A stretch of 64,000 nucleotides of DNA, taken from Paucibacter_B soli. Its GTDB lineage: Bacteria; Pseudomonadota; Gammaproteobacteria; Burkholderiales; Burkholderiaceae_C. The stretch spans positions 155,777 to 219,776 of the forward strand of contig NZ_JBBHJW010000012.1 of NCBI RefSeq assembly GCF_037482845.1. The letters are read 5' to 3'. The number at the start of each line of letters is the position of its first letter. Position 1 is the first letter of the stretch. Below the pieces are notes generated by a model. It saw nothing but the letters and a program-made list of their open reading frames with translations. It ran no database searches and had not been told where the DNA came from. A program made the translations under genes and the position numbers. This document shows positions 37,349 through 44,940 of the stretch, piece after piece.

Positions 37349-38556
37349 GGCTGGTCCAGCGGCAGGCGCACCACAAAGGCCTGGCCCTCGCAGACCGCCG
37401 TGCCGCCATGGCGCCGGGCAATCTGGCGCACCAGCGCCAACCCCAGGCCCGAGCCAGTGGCGCGAGTGTCGCCGCGGTAGAAGGGCTCGAACACCGCCTC
37501 GCGCTGCGACTCGGGCACGCCCGGGCCGGCGTCGCTGACGCGGATGACGGCTTCGCCGCCACTCGCGCTGAGCTGCAGCCGCGTGGGCGGCTGGCCATGC
37601 CGTTCGGCGTTCTCCAGCAGATTGCGCAAGAGGCGCCGCAGCAGGCGCGCATCCGCGCGCAGTGGCAGGCTTGCGCCTTCGAGCTGCACCTCGGCGTGCG
37701 CGGCGGCCAGCTCGGCCGCCAGCGCCAGCAGGTCCAGCTCCTCCAGCTGCAGCGGCTCGTTCACCGCGTCCAGGCGGCTGGCCAGCAGGATCTCGTCGAT
37801 CAGGCGGTCCAGCTCGGCAATGTCCTGCTCCAGGCCGGCACGGCGGCGCGGCTCCACCGCGTCCTTCACCAGCTCCAGCGCGAGCTGGATGCGGGTGAGC
37901 GGCGTGCGCAGCTCGTGCGAGGCATGGGCCAAGAGGGCCTTGTGCGCACCAACCAGCTGCTCGATGCGTTCGGCCGCGTCATTGAAACGTTGGGCCAGGC
38001 GCGCCACCTCGTCGCGCCCCTCCACCGCCACGCGCGCCGAGAGCTCGCCCGCGCCCAGCCGCTCGACGCCCTGCTGCAGGCGCTCGAGCCGGCGCGTCAG
38101 CTGGCGCACGATGGGAAAGGCCAGCAGGCCCACCAGCAGCGCAAGCAGCAGCATCACGCCATGCAGGCCCAGGCCCAGCGCGGGCGGGCCCAGCGCCCAA
38201 CGCAGGCGCACCAGCAGCACGCGCCCATCGGGCAAGGGCAGGCGGTAACGCCCCCAGCGCCGGCCCGGCGGCGCCTGGCCGACCTGGGCCAGGGTCCGGC
38301 CCTGCGCGTCATGGAGCGTGGCATGCTCGCTCACCTCCTGAGCCAGGTGCTGCAGGCCGGCCTGCTGCTCGGCTGCTGGCGCGTCGGCGGGCGGCAGGGC
38401 GTTCTGCACCAGCCGCCCCATCAGCTGCAGGGCCACGTCCATGGGCCCACCCTCGCGGTGCCAGAGCGCCACGCTCACCAGGGCCAGCACGATCAAGCAG
38501 GCCAGCAGCGCCAGGTAAAAGCGCAGATAGAGGCGGGGCAGCAGACGATTCAGCAT
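37345..38556 (-). CDS. HAMP-domain sensor histidine kinase (envelope-stress type)
   Basis: Inner-membrane kinase of 403 residues. Membrane helices at about 10-32 and 125-150 enclose a periplasmic loop of about 90 residues; HAMP at about 150-200; H-box LLAHASHELRTPLTR near residue 215; ATPase motifs NLLENAERHG, DAGPGVP and GSGLGLALVRQIA. The start overlaps the stop of its regulator gene by one base. With the regulator and the Spy/CpxP-like gene ahead of them, the unit resembles a Cpx-type envelope-stress or metal-sensing module. Confidence 0.88.
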   Translation of the reverse strand: MLNRLLPRLYLRFYLALLACLIVLALVSVALWHREGGPMDVALQLMGRLVQNALPPADAPAAEQQAGLQHLAQEVSEHATLHDAQGRTLAQVGQAPPGRRWGRYRLPLPDGRVLLVRLRWALGPPALGLGLHGVMLLLALLVGLLAFPIVRQLTRRLERLQQGVERLGAGELSARVAVEGRDEVARLAQRFNDAAERIEQLVGAHKALLAHASHELRTPLTRIQLALELVKDAVEPRRRAGLEQDIAELDRLIDEILLASRLDAVNEPLQLEELDLLALAAELAAAHAEVQLEGASLPLRADARLLRRLLRNLLENAERHGQPPTRLQLSASGGEAVIRVSDAGPGVPESQREAVFEPFYRGDTRATGSGLGLALVRQIARRHGGTAVCEGQAFVVRLPLDQP

Positions 38557-39275
38557 CAGTCTTGCTGCCTGGCAAACACATAACCGCTGCCGCGCACGGT
38601 GATGATGCGGCGCGGTTGCTTCGGGTCGGTCTCGATGGCGGCGCGCAGGCGCGACATATGCAGGTCGATGCTGCGATCGCTGGCCTCCAGCTTTTCGCCC
38701 GTCATCATCAGCGCCAACAGGCGTTCGCGCGAGAGCACACGGCCGGCATGCTGGGCCAGCACCAGCAGCAGGCTGAACTGGCTGGCCGAGAGCTCGCACA
38801 CCGCGCCATCCAGGTAGGCGGCGCGCGCCGCCGGGTCGATCTCCAGCCGGCCAAAGCGCAGCGGCTGGTCGGCCGGCAGCAGGCCGCCGTGGCGGCGCCT
38901 CAGGATGGCACGCAGCCGCGCCAGCAACTCGCGCGGCACAAAGGGTTTGGCGAGGTAATCGTCGGCGCCGATCTCCAGCCCGACCACGCGGTCGAAGGCA
39001 TCGCCGCGCGCGGTGAGCATCAGCACCGGCACATCGGAGCGCGCGCGCAGCTGGCGGCACAGGTCCAGCCCGTCCATATCGGGCAGGCTGAGGTCCAGCA
39101 GCACCGCGTCGAAGGCCTGCCGGGCCAGCGCCTCCAGAGCCGCGCTGCCCAGCCCGGCCACGCTGACCCGGTAACCGGCCGCGCCGAGATACTCGCCGAG
39201 CATCTCGGCCAGCGCCGGATCGTCTTCCACGACCAGGAGCTGTTCGTGGGCGCGCGCGGGGCCGGCTTCCAGCAT
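38556..39275 (-). CDS. OmpR/PhoB-family response regulator
   Basis: Regulator of 239 residues with a receiver domain (VVEDDPALAEML, phospho-acceptor Asp in VLLDLSLPDMDG, Thr in MLTARGD, Lys in YLAKPF) and a winged-helix DNA-binding domain (SRERLLALMMTGEKLEASDRSID, then RIITVRGSGYVF). The ATG at 39275 leaves a five-base gap after the Spy-like gene; a TTG nine bases upstream is less likely. It is cotranscribed with the kinase. Confidence 0.9.
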   Translation of the reverse strand: MLEAGPARAHEQLLVVEDDPALAEMLGEYLGAAGYRVSVAGLGSAALEALARQAFDAVLLDLSLPDMDGLDLCRQLRARSDVPVLMLTARGDAFDRVVGLEIGADDYLAKPFVPRELLARLRAILRRRHGGLLPADQPLRFGRLEIDPAARAAYLDGAVCELSASQFSLLLVLAQHAGRVLSRERLLALMMTGEKLEASDRSIDLHMSRLRAAIETDPKQPRRIITVRGSGYVFARQQD

Positions 39276-39280
39276 CGGCG

Positions 39281-39823
39281 TCAACCCTGCTTGGGCGCGT
39301 GGTGCTTGCCCAGATGGTCGATCAGCTGCTGGCGCTGCGCCGGCGTGAGCTGGTCCCCCACATCGGCCACCAGCTGCACCAGGCGGCGCGAGGCCTGGTC
39401 GGCCAGCTGCAGATGGCGCTGGCGCGACTGCTCCAGCGCGTTGCGGTCCAGCGGCGTCTGGGCCAGCAATTGCAGGGCCTGGCTATGGGCCTCGCGCAGC
39501 TGCTGGTGCAGCGGCAGCAGCTCGGTGACGGCCTGCTTCACGAGCGGATCGATCTGGGTCTGCTGCGCGGCGTTCACGTTCAGCTCGCTGTAGAGCCGCG
39601 CCAGCATGCGATCCGCATGCTTGGCGGCGCGCTCCGGGCTGCTGGCGCCATGCTGCCAATGCATATGCGGCGCGCCGCTGGCCAGCGCGGCCACGCCGGC
39701 GGTGAGCGCGGCACCGGCCACGAAGGCCGCGATCACGCTGCCCTTGAAGAGGCGGCGCAGCGAGCGGCGCGGCTGCGAGGTGGTGGAGGAGGATGGGCTC
39801 TTGTCCATGGTCATGACTTTCAT
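39281..39823 (-). CDS. Spy/CpxP-like periplasmic protein with LTxxQ motif
   Basis: Exported or membrane-anchored helical protein of 180 residues. An Arg-rich N terminus leads to a hydrophobic segment (about 28-52, VIAAFVAGAALTAGVAALASG), then a His-containing linker (HMHWQHG) and a hairpin of long helices of the Spy/CpxP/heavy-metal-sensor fold, with AAQQTQI and the C-terminal LTPAQRQQL as LTxxQ motifs. Such proteins buffer misfolded envelope proteins or restrain the cognate kinase. It is the first gene of a three-gene operon with the regulator and kinase, unlike E. coli cpxP, which is divergent. Starts at 39823, 39814 or 39808 are all possible. Confidence 0.78.
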   Translation of the reverse strand: MKVMTMDKSPSSSTTSQPRRSLRRLFKGSVIAAFVAGAALTAGVAALASGAPHMHWQHGASSPERAAKHADRMLARLYSELNVNAAQQTQIDPLVKQAVTELLPLHQQLREAHSQALQLLAQTPLDRNALEQSRQRHLQLADQASRRLVQLVADVGDQLTPAQRQQLIDHLGKHHAPKQG

Positions 39824-39988
39824 CGCTAGGTGGAAGCAACAATCCAAGCGCTGCAGACGGCCGATTGTGGCGCCCTCACCGCTTGCAGCCAGGAGGCCTT
39901 GGTCGCCTGGTCATGTCGCCACTGTGGCGCGCCCGGCTCGCAGCCCGATGTGATCGCGGTAAAGATTTGTACGGCATGATGCTGGGCC

Positions 39989-40951
39989 ATGAGCGAAGCC
40001 CCGATCGAACTGCTGCCACCCGACATCAGCCCCTATCGCCACAGCGCCAGCGGCGTCGATTACGTCCATGTGCTGGACTCCGGCCGGCCCGGCCCCACGG
40101 TGATGGTGCAGGCGCTCACCCATGGCAACGAGCTGTGCGGCGCGCTCGCGCTGGACTGGCTGTTCCAGCAGGGCATGGGCCGCGGCCTGCAGCCCCTGCA
40201 GGGCCGGCTGATCCTCAGCTTTGCCAATGTGGCCGCCTTCGCGCGCTTCGACCCGGCCGACCCGAACGCCTCGCGCTGCGTGGACGAAGACCTGAACCGG
40301 GTCTGGGCCGACGCGGTGCTGTTCGGCCCGCGCGACTCGCTGGAGCTGCGCCGCGCGCGCCAGCTGCAGCCCTTCGTCGACGCGGCCGACTACCTGTTCG
40401 ACATCCACTCGATGCAGGATGCCTGCCGGCCGCTGATGGTGTGCGGCCTGCTCGACAAGGGCGCCGACTTTGCCTGCCGGCTGGGCATGCCCGGCGACCT
40501 GCTGATCGACACCGGCCACCCCTCGGGCCTGCGCATGCGCGACCGCGGCGGCTTCGGTGATCCGGCCAGCCCGAAGAATGCGCTGCTGATCGAATGCGGC
40601 CAGCATTGGGAGCGCAGCTCGGTGGAGGTGGCGATCGACGGCCTGGTGCGCTTTCTGCGCCTCACCGGCATCGTGGATGCGGCCTGGGCCGAGGCGCGCC
40701 TGCGCCTGCCGCTGCCGGCGCTGCAGCACCGCATCCGCGTCAAGCAGGCCGTGACGGCGCTGAGCAGCGACTTCCACTTCCTGTTCCCGGTGCGCGGCCT
40801 GGACGTGATCGCCCGGGCCGGCACGCCCTATGCACAGGACGGCGCGACGGTGTTTGCCACCGAGCACGACGACACCGTGCTGGTGATGCCCTCGACGAAG
40901 CATGGCCAGCCGGGCAACACCATGGTGCGCCTCGGCCGCTTTGAAAGCTGA
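39989..40951 (+). CDS. Succinylglutamate desuccinylase/aspartoacylase-family zinc hydrolase
   Basis: Zinc-dependent amidohydrolase-like protein of 320 residues in the M14-related AstE/ASPA clan. Zinc ligands and substrate motifs are ALTHGNELCGA (His and Glu), the DEDLNRVWAD Asn-Arg motif and DIHSMQDA (third His). No signal peptide. The gene is alone, without the arginine-succinyltransferase pathway genes, so succinylglutamate is an unlikely substrate; other N-acyl amino acids are possible. Its stop abuts the convergent VOC gene stop with no spacer (TGATCA). Confidence 0.85.
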   Translation: MSEAPIELLPPDISPYRHSASGVDYVHVLDSGRPGPTVMVQALTHGNELCGALALDWLFQQGMGRGLQPLQGRLILSFANVAAFARFDPADPNASRCVDEDLNRVWADAVLFGPRDSLELRRARQLQPFVDAADYLFDIHSMQDACRPLMVCGLLDKGADFACRLGMPGDLLIDTGHPSGLRMRDRGGFGDPASPKNALLIECGQHWERSSVEVAIDGLVRFLRLTGIVDAAWAEARLRLPLPALQHRIRVKQAVTALSSDFHFLFPVRGLDVIARAGTPYAQDGATVFATEHDDTVLVMPSTKHGQPGNTMVRLGRFES

Positions 40952-41320
40952 TCAGCCGATCACGAAGGCGTTCAGCTTGTTGCCGTCGAGATCGCGGAAG
41001 TAGGCGGCGTAGAAGCCCTCGCCGCGCGGGCCCGGTGCGCCCTCGTCCTTGCCGCCCAGGGCCAGGGCCTTGGCATGCAGGGCACGGACCTTGTCCTGGC
41101 TGTCGACCACCAGGGCCACCATCACGCCATTGCCCACCGTGGCGGGCTGGCCGTCGAAGGGCAGCATCACGCCGAAGCCGGGCTTGTCCATGCCCGTGCC
41201 CCAGGCATAGCCGCGGCCGAAATCCATGATGCGCTTGACGCCGATGACGGCGAACAGCTCGTCGTAGAAGGCCGCGGCGCGCGGCAGGTCGTTGGTGCCC
41301 AGGGTGGTGTAGCCGATCAT
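40952..41320 (-). CDS. VOC (glyoxalase/bleomycin-resistance fold) protein
   Basis: Small protein of 122 residues with the paired beta-alpha-beta-beta-beta fold: IGYTTLGTNDLPRAAAFYDELF at the start and a C-terminal YAAYFRDLDGNKLNAFVIG carrying a metal-ligand Glu-position change (Asn-Ala-Phe where many members have a Glu). It may be a lyase, dioxygenase or binding protein. It lies 21 bases after metW on the same strand and may be the last gene of the metX-metW transcript. Confidence 0.8.
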   Translation of the reverse strand: MIGYTTLGTNDLPRAAAFYDELFAVIGVKRIMDFGRGYAWGTGMDKPGFGVMLPFDGQPATVGNGVMVALVVDSQDKVRALHAKALALGGKDEGAPGPRGEGFYAAYFRDLDGNKLNAFVIG

Positions 41321-41341
41321 GCAAAGCTCCCGTGAAGTGGT

Positions 41342-41926
41342 TCAGCCGCGATCAAATTTGAACACGGCCATGCTGGCGAGCAAGTTTGGCATGCTGCGCA
41401 CCACCCTGCCCTGCTGGATGCCAAAACTGTCCAGCACACGCAGGCGGTTCTTGCGCGCCAGCACCTCGAAGTCGGCATAGGTGCCAACGCGGATATTGGG
41501 CGTGTCGTACCACTCGTAGGGCAGCACACGCGTCACCGGCATGCGGCCCAAGAGCACCTGCAGGCGATTCGGCCAATGCGCGAAATTGGGGAAGCTGACG
41601 ATGCCGATGCGGCCCACGCGCGCGGTCTCTCGCAGCATCAGCTCGGTATTGCGCAGATGCTGCAGGGTCTCCAGCTGCAGCACCACATCGAAGCTCTGGT
41701 CCTCGAAGATCGACAGGCCCTCTTCGAGGTTCAGCTGGATCGCGTTCACGCCACGCTGCACACAGGCGAGCAGATTCGCGTCGTCCAGTTCCACGCCGTA
41801 GCCCGCGCAACCACGGTGCTGCTTCAGATAGGCCAGCAGCTCGCCGGTGCCGCAGCCCAGGTCCAGCACGCGCGCGCCCTCGGGCACCAGCGCGGCAATC
41901 GTCTCCATCACGGCCTGCGCGCTCAT
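41342..41926 (-). CDS. metW: MetW, methyltransferase-fold partner of MetX
   Basis: Protein of 194 residues with a SAM-dependent methyltransferase fold (VLDLGCGTGELLAYL, then VELDDANLLACV). In proteobacteria MetW forms a complex with MetX and is needed for homoserine acylation. Conserved segments are FDVVLQLETLQHLRN and VSFPNFAHWPNRLQ. The start overlaps metX by four bases (ATGA), indicating coupled translation. Control comes from the riboswitch upstream of metX. Confidence 0.94.
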   Translation of the reverse strand: MSAQAVMETIAALVPEGARVLDLGCGTGELLAYLKQHRGCAGYGVELDDANLLACVQRGVNAIQLNLEEGLSIFEDQSFDVVLQLETLQHLRNTELMLRETARVGRIGIVSFPNFAHWPNRLQVLLGRMPVTRVLPYEWYDTPNIRVGTYADFEVLARKNRLRVLDSFGIQQGRVVRSMPNLLASMAVFKFDRG

Positions 41927-43056
41927 GCGTCCACCTCATTCGCAATGCGCTGGAAATAGGCGCGCAACACGCCGTGGTAGCGCGGGTCCTCCAGCAGGAA
42001 GGCATCGTGGCCATGCGGTGCGTCGATCTCCGCATAGGAGACATCGAGCTTGTTGTCGAGCAGGGCCTTGACGATCTCGCGCGAGCGCGCCGGCGAGAAG
42101 CGCCAGTCGGTCGTGAAGCTGGCGAGCAGGAACTTGCAGCGCGCGCTGGCAAAGGTGCGCGAGAGGTCGCCGCCCTGCTCGCGTGCCGGGTCGAAATAGT
42201 CGAGCGCGCGCGTGATCAGCAGATAGGTGTTGGCGTCGAAGTAGTCGCTGAACTTGTCGCCCTGGTAGCGCAGATAGCTCTCGATCTGGAACTCGATGTC
42301 CTGGGTCGAATAGCCCAGCTCGGCGGCCCGCATCTGGCGGCCGAACTTCTGCTCCATCACATCGTCGCTGAGGTAGGTGATGTGGCCGATCATGCGCGCC
42401 ACGCGCAGGCCGCGCTTGGGCACCACGCCATGCTGGTAGAAATGGCCGTCATGGAAATCGGGGTCGGTGATGATGGCGCGGCGCGCCACCTCGTTGAAGG
42501 CGATGTTCTGCGCCGACAAGCAGGGCGCGGTGGCAATCGCGATGCAGTGGCGCAGGCGCGCCGGGTAGCGCAAGGCCCAGTCCAGCGCCTGCATGCCGCC
42601 CAGCGAGCCGCCGAGCACCGCGGCCAGCTCGGTGATGCCCAGCTGATCGAGCACGCGCGCCTGGGCGTCCACCCAGTCATGCACCGTCACCACCGGGAAA
42701 TCCGCGCCGTAGACGCGGCCCGTGTCCGGGTTGATGTGCATGGGCCCGGTGGAGCCAAAGCAGGAGCCGAGGTTGTTGATGCCGATGACGAAGAACTTGT
42801 CGGTGTCCAGAGGCTTGCCCGGACCCACCAGGTTGTCCCACCAGCCCTCGCTCTTGTCCTCGCCCGCGTAGACCCCCGCCACATGGTGGCTGGCGTTAAG
42901 CGCATGGCAGACCAGCACCGCATTGCTGCGCGCCGCATTCAGCCGGCCATAGGTCTCGTAGACCAGTTCGTAATCGCGTATCTGTGCGCCGCTGCGCAGC
43001 GGCAGCGGCTGCGCGAAGCGCATGCGTTGCGGCGTCACCGCCCCTAGCTGACCCAT
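41923..43056 (-). CDS. metX: Homoserine O-acyltransferase (MetX)
   Basis: First committed enzyme of methionine synthesis; acylates homoserine. The 377-residue alpha/beta-hydrolase-fold protein shows CHALNASHHVAG, the nucleophile elbow VLGGSLGGMQALDWA (Ser near 148), and the catalytic Asp/His region near the C terminus (APHGHDAFLL). Many betaproteobacterial MetX enzymes use succinyl-CoA rather than acetyl-CoA; the donor cannot be fixed here. The ATG at 43056 follows a GAGGG ribosome site. A SAM-II aptamer and an intrinsic terminator lie in the 124-base leader, so methionine/SAM status should control the operon. Confidence 0.94.
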   Translation of the reverse strand: MGQLGAVTPQRMRFAQPLPLRSGAQIRDYELVYETYGRLNAARSNAVLVCHALNASHHVAGVYAGEDKSEGWWDNLVGPGKPLDTDKFFVIGINNLGSCFGSTGPMHINPDTGRVYGADFPVVTVHDWVDAQARVLDQLGITELAAVLGGSLGGMQALDWALRYPARLRHCIAIATAPCLSAQNIAFNEVARRAIITDPDFHDGHFYQHGVVPKRGLRVARMIGHITYLSDDVMEQKFGRQMRAAELGYSTQDIEFQIESYLRYQGDKFSDYFDANTYLLITRALDYFDPAREQGGDLSRTFASARCKFLLASFTTDWRFSPARSREIVKALLDNKLDVSYAEIDAPHGHDAFLLEDPRYHGVLRAYFQRIANEVDA

Positions 43057-43069
43057 CTCATGCCCTCAG

Positions 43070-43111
43070 AAAAACCAAAACCGGCGCCGCCAAGCAATTG
43101 CGGACGCCGGT
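43070..43111 (-). terminator. Intrinsic terminator in the metX leader
   Basis: On the minus strand ACCGGCG (43111-43105) pairs with CGCCGGT (43086-43080), extended by CCGC/GCGG (43103-43100 with 90-87) around a nine-base loop, then TTTTGGTTTTT. It lies between the SAM-II aptamer and the metX start, the position of a riboswitch expression platform. The GGGCGCC just 3' of the aptamer (43130-43124) could pair with GGCGCC in the terminator's 3' arm (43088-43083), a plausible antiterminator. Confidence 0.8.
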
Positions 43112-43125
43112 CTGTATCGTCAAGG

Positions 43126-43181
43126 CGCCCTTTTAGCGGCATTTTTAGAGCGCCCGCAATCCGGAACAAATCGGCGCTATC
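43126..43181 (-). ncRNA. SAM-II riboswitch upstream of metX
   Basis: The transcribed strand reads AGCGCC-GAUUU, then CCGGAUUGC, GGCGCU, AAAAAU, and GCUAAAAGGG, in the order and spacing of the SAM-II (SAM_alpha) aptamer. P1 is six perfect pairs (AGCGCC 43178-43173 with GGCGCU 43154-43149). The AUUU and AAAU pieces that form the pseudoknot are present, as is the near-invariant GCUAAA. It sits in front of metX-metW, a known SAM-II target. Binding of S-adenosylmethionine should lower expression; a terminator follows directly. Identification is by eye against the known consensus. Confidence 0.85.
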
Positions 43182-43187
43182 ACAATG

Positions 43188-43193
43188 ATTATA
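43188..43193 (-). promoter_or_regulatory. Perfect TATAAT -10 element for metX
   Basis: The minus strand carries TATAAT at 43193-43188, placing the expected transcription start at about 43181, exactly where the SAM-II aptamer begins. No good -35 box is visible 16-18 bases upstream, so an activator may assist. The element overlaps the region in front of the divergent HlyD gene, which argues for that gene starting at 43211. Confidence 0.65.
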
Positions 43194-43210
43194 TGGTTCG
43201 AGGACACCGC

Positions 43211-44173
43211 ATGCGCCCAGCCCACCGCCTTGCCGCCCTGTTGTCGATGCTGCCCCTGGCCGCCTGCGCGCCGCCGCGCGAAGCGGCATGGTCGGGCTAT
43301 GCCGAGGGCGAGACGATCTACCTCGCCGCCCCGGTGGCCGGCCGCCTGGCTTCACTGCAGGTGCGCAGCGGCGACGCGGTGCAGGCCCAGCAAGCCCTCT
43401 TCACCCTGGACGACCGGCTCGAGCGCGCCGCCGATGCCGAGGCCCAGGCGCGCGCTCAAAGCGCCCAGGCCCAGGCCGCCAATACCGACAAGGGGCGGCG
43501 CCGCGAGGAGCTGGCCGTCATCGAGGCGCAAGCGCGCCAGGCGCGCAGCCAGGCCGCGCTGGCGCAGGGCGAGCTGGCGCGCCAGCAGCAATTGCTGGCG
43601 CAGGGCTTTGTGCAGCGCGCGCGCGTCGACGATGCCGCGCTGCTGGCCCGACAGGCCGAGGCGCGCGTGGCCGAGCTGGAGGCGGCCCTGCAGAGCGCCC
43701 GCCTGCCGGCGCGCGCGGACGAGCGCCAGGCGGCACGCGCCTTGGCCGCCGCCGCGCAAAGCGGCCGCGCCCAGACCGATTGGCGCTTGCAGGAAAAACA
43801 GCAGCGCGCGCCGCAGGCGGGCCGCATCACCGACACCTTCTTCCGCCCCGGCGAATGGGTGCCGGCCGGCCAGCCGGTGCTGGCCCTGCTGCCGGCCGCG
43901 CAACGCAAGGCGCGCTTCTTCGTGCCCGAGGCGGCGCTGGCAGGCCTGCGCCTGCAGCAGGCGGTGCAGCTGCGCTGCGATGGCTGCGGCGCAGCGATCG
44001 CGGCACGCATCAGCTATATCGCCCCGCAGGCCGAGTACACGCCGCCGGTGATCTACTCGAACGCCCAGCGCGCCAAGCTGGTGTTCATGATCGAGGCCAG
44101 GCCCGAGCGCCTGGAGGATGCCGAGCGCCTGCACCCCGGCCAGCCGCTCGACGTCACGGCGGTCAAGTCATGA
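43211..44173 (+). CDS. HlyD-family membrane-fusion lipoprotein (YbhG-like)
   Basis: Periplasmic adaptor of 320 residues for the ABC exporter encoded downstream. A lipobox (LPLAACAPP, Cys near residue 19) suggests an inner- or outer-membrane lipoprotein rather than a membrane helix anchor. The biotinyl-lipoyl half-motifs AAPVAGRLASLQVRSGD and PQAGRITDTFFRPGEWV flank a long Ala/Gln/Arg-rich coiled-coil hairpin (about residues 75-200). Start at 43211 is preferred over ATG at 43193, which would overlap the metX promoter. ATGA overlap with the ATPase gene. Confidence 0.87.
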   Translation: MRPAHRLAALLSMLPLAACAPPREAAWSGYAEGETIYLAAPVAGRLASLQVRSGDAVQAQQALFTLDDRLERAADAEAQARAQSAQAQAANTDKGRRREELAVIEAQARQARSQAALAQGELARQQQLLAQGFVQRARVDDAALLARQAEARVAELEAALQSARLPARADERQAARALAAAAQSGRAQTDWRLQEKQQRAPQAGRITDTFFRPGEWVPAGQPVLALLPAAQRKARFFVPEAALAGLRLQQAVQLRCDGCGAAIAARISYIAPQAEYTPPVIYSNAQRAKLVFMIEARPERLEDAERLHPGQPLDVTAVKS

Positions 44174-44940
44174 TGAGCGGCGGCGAGCTGGCCATCGATG
44201 TGCGCGGCCTCACCAAGCTGTTCGGCGGCCGCAAGGTGGTGAACGGCATAAGCCTGCAAGTGGGTGTCGGCCGCATCGTCGGCTTCCTGGGTCCCAACGG
44301 CAGCGGCAAGACCACCAGCATGCGCATGTTGTGCGGCCTGCTCACGCCCGACGCCGGCGAGGGCCATTGCCTGGGCCTGGACTTCCGCCGCGAGGCCGCG
44401 TCCTTGAAGCGTCAGGTTGGCTATATGACGCAGAAGTTCGGCCTCTACGACGACCTCTCGATCCGCCAGAACCTCGACTTCGTGGCGCGCCTGTTCGAGC
44501 TGCCGCAGCGTCGCGCCGTGGTAGACCAGGCGCTGGACAGACTGGGGCTGACATCGCGCCAGCACCAGCTCGCCGGCGCGCTCTCGGGCGGCTGGAAGCA
44601 GCGGCTCTCGCTGGCCGCCTGCCTGCTGCACGCGCCGCGCCTGCTGCTGCTGGACGAGCCCACCGCCGGCGTCGACCCGAAGGCGCGGCGCGAGTTCTGG
44701 GACGAGATCCATGCCCTCGCCGAGCAGGGCATCACCGTGCTGGTAGCCACCCATTACATGGACGAGGCCGAGCGCTGCAACGAGCTGGTCTTCATTGCCT
44801 ATGGCGAGGTGCTGGCCCATGGCACGCAAGCCGAGGTGCTGGCCGCCGCCGGGCTGGCGGCGGGCCAGGGCAATCTGGAGGACGCCTTCATCCGCCTGAT
44901 TGCCAAGGCGCGCGACAACTTCGCCGAGGCCGCGGCATGA
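44170..44940 (+). CDS. ABC transporter ATP-binding protein (ABC-2 type)
   Basis: Nucleotide-binding subunit of 256 residues. Walker A is GPNGSGKTT (41-49), the Q-loop YMTQKFGLY, the signature LSGGWKQRLSLA and Walker B LLLLDEPTAGVDP, followed by the H-loop THYMDEAERC. It belongs to the YbhF/drug-exporter group and is sandwiched between an adaptor and one permease with ATGA overlaps on both sides, so the three form one unit. Only a single ATPase domain is present, where E. coli YbhF has two. Confidence 0.93.
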   Translation: MMSGGELAIDVRGLTKLFGGRKVVNGISLQVGVGRIVGFLGPNGSGKTTSMRMLCGLLTPDAGEGHCLGLDFRREAASLKRQVGYMTQKFGLYDDLSIRQNLDFVARLFELPQRRAVVDQALDRLGLTSRQHQLAGALSGGWKQRLSLAACLLHAPRLLLLDEPTAGVDPKARREFWDEIHALAEQGITVLVATHYMDEAERCNELVFIAYGEVLAHGTQAEVLAAAGLAAGQGNLEDAFIRLIAKARDNFAEAAA

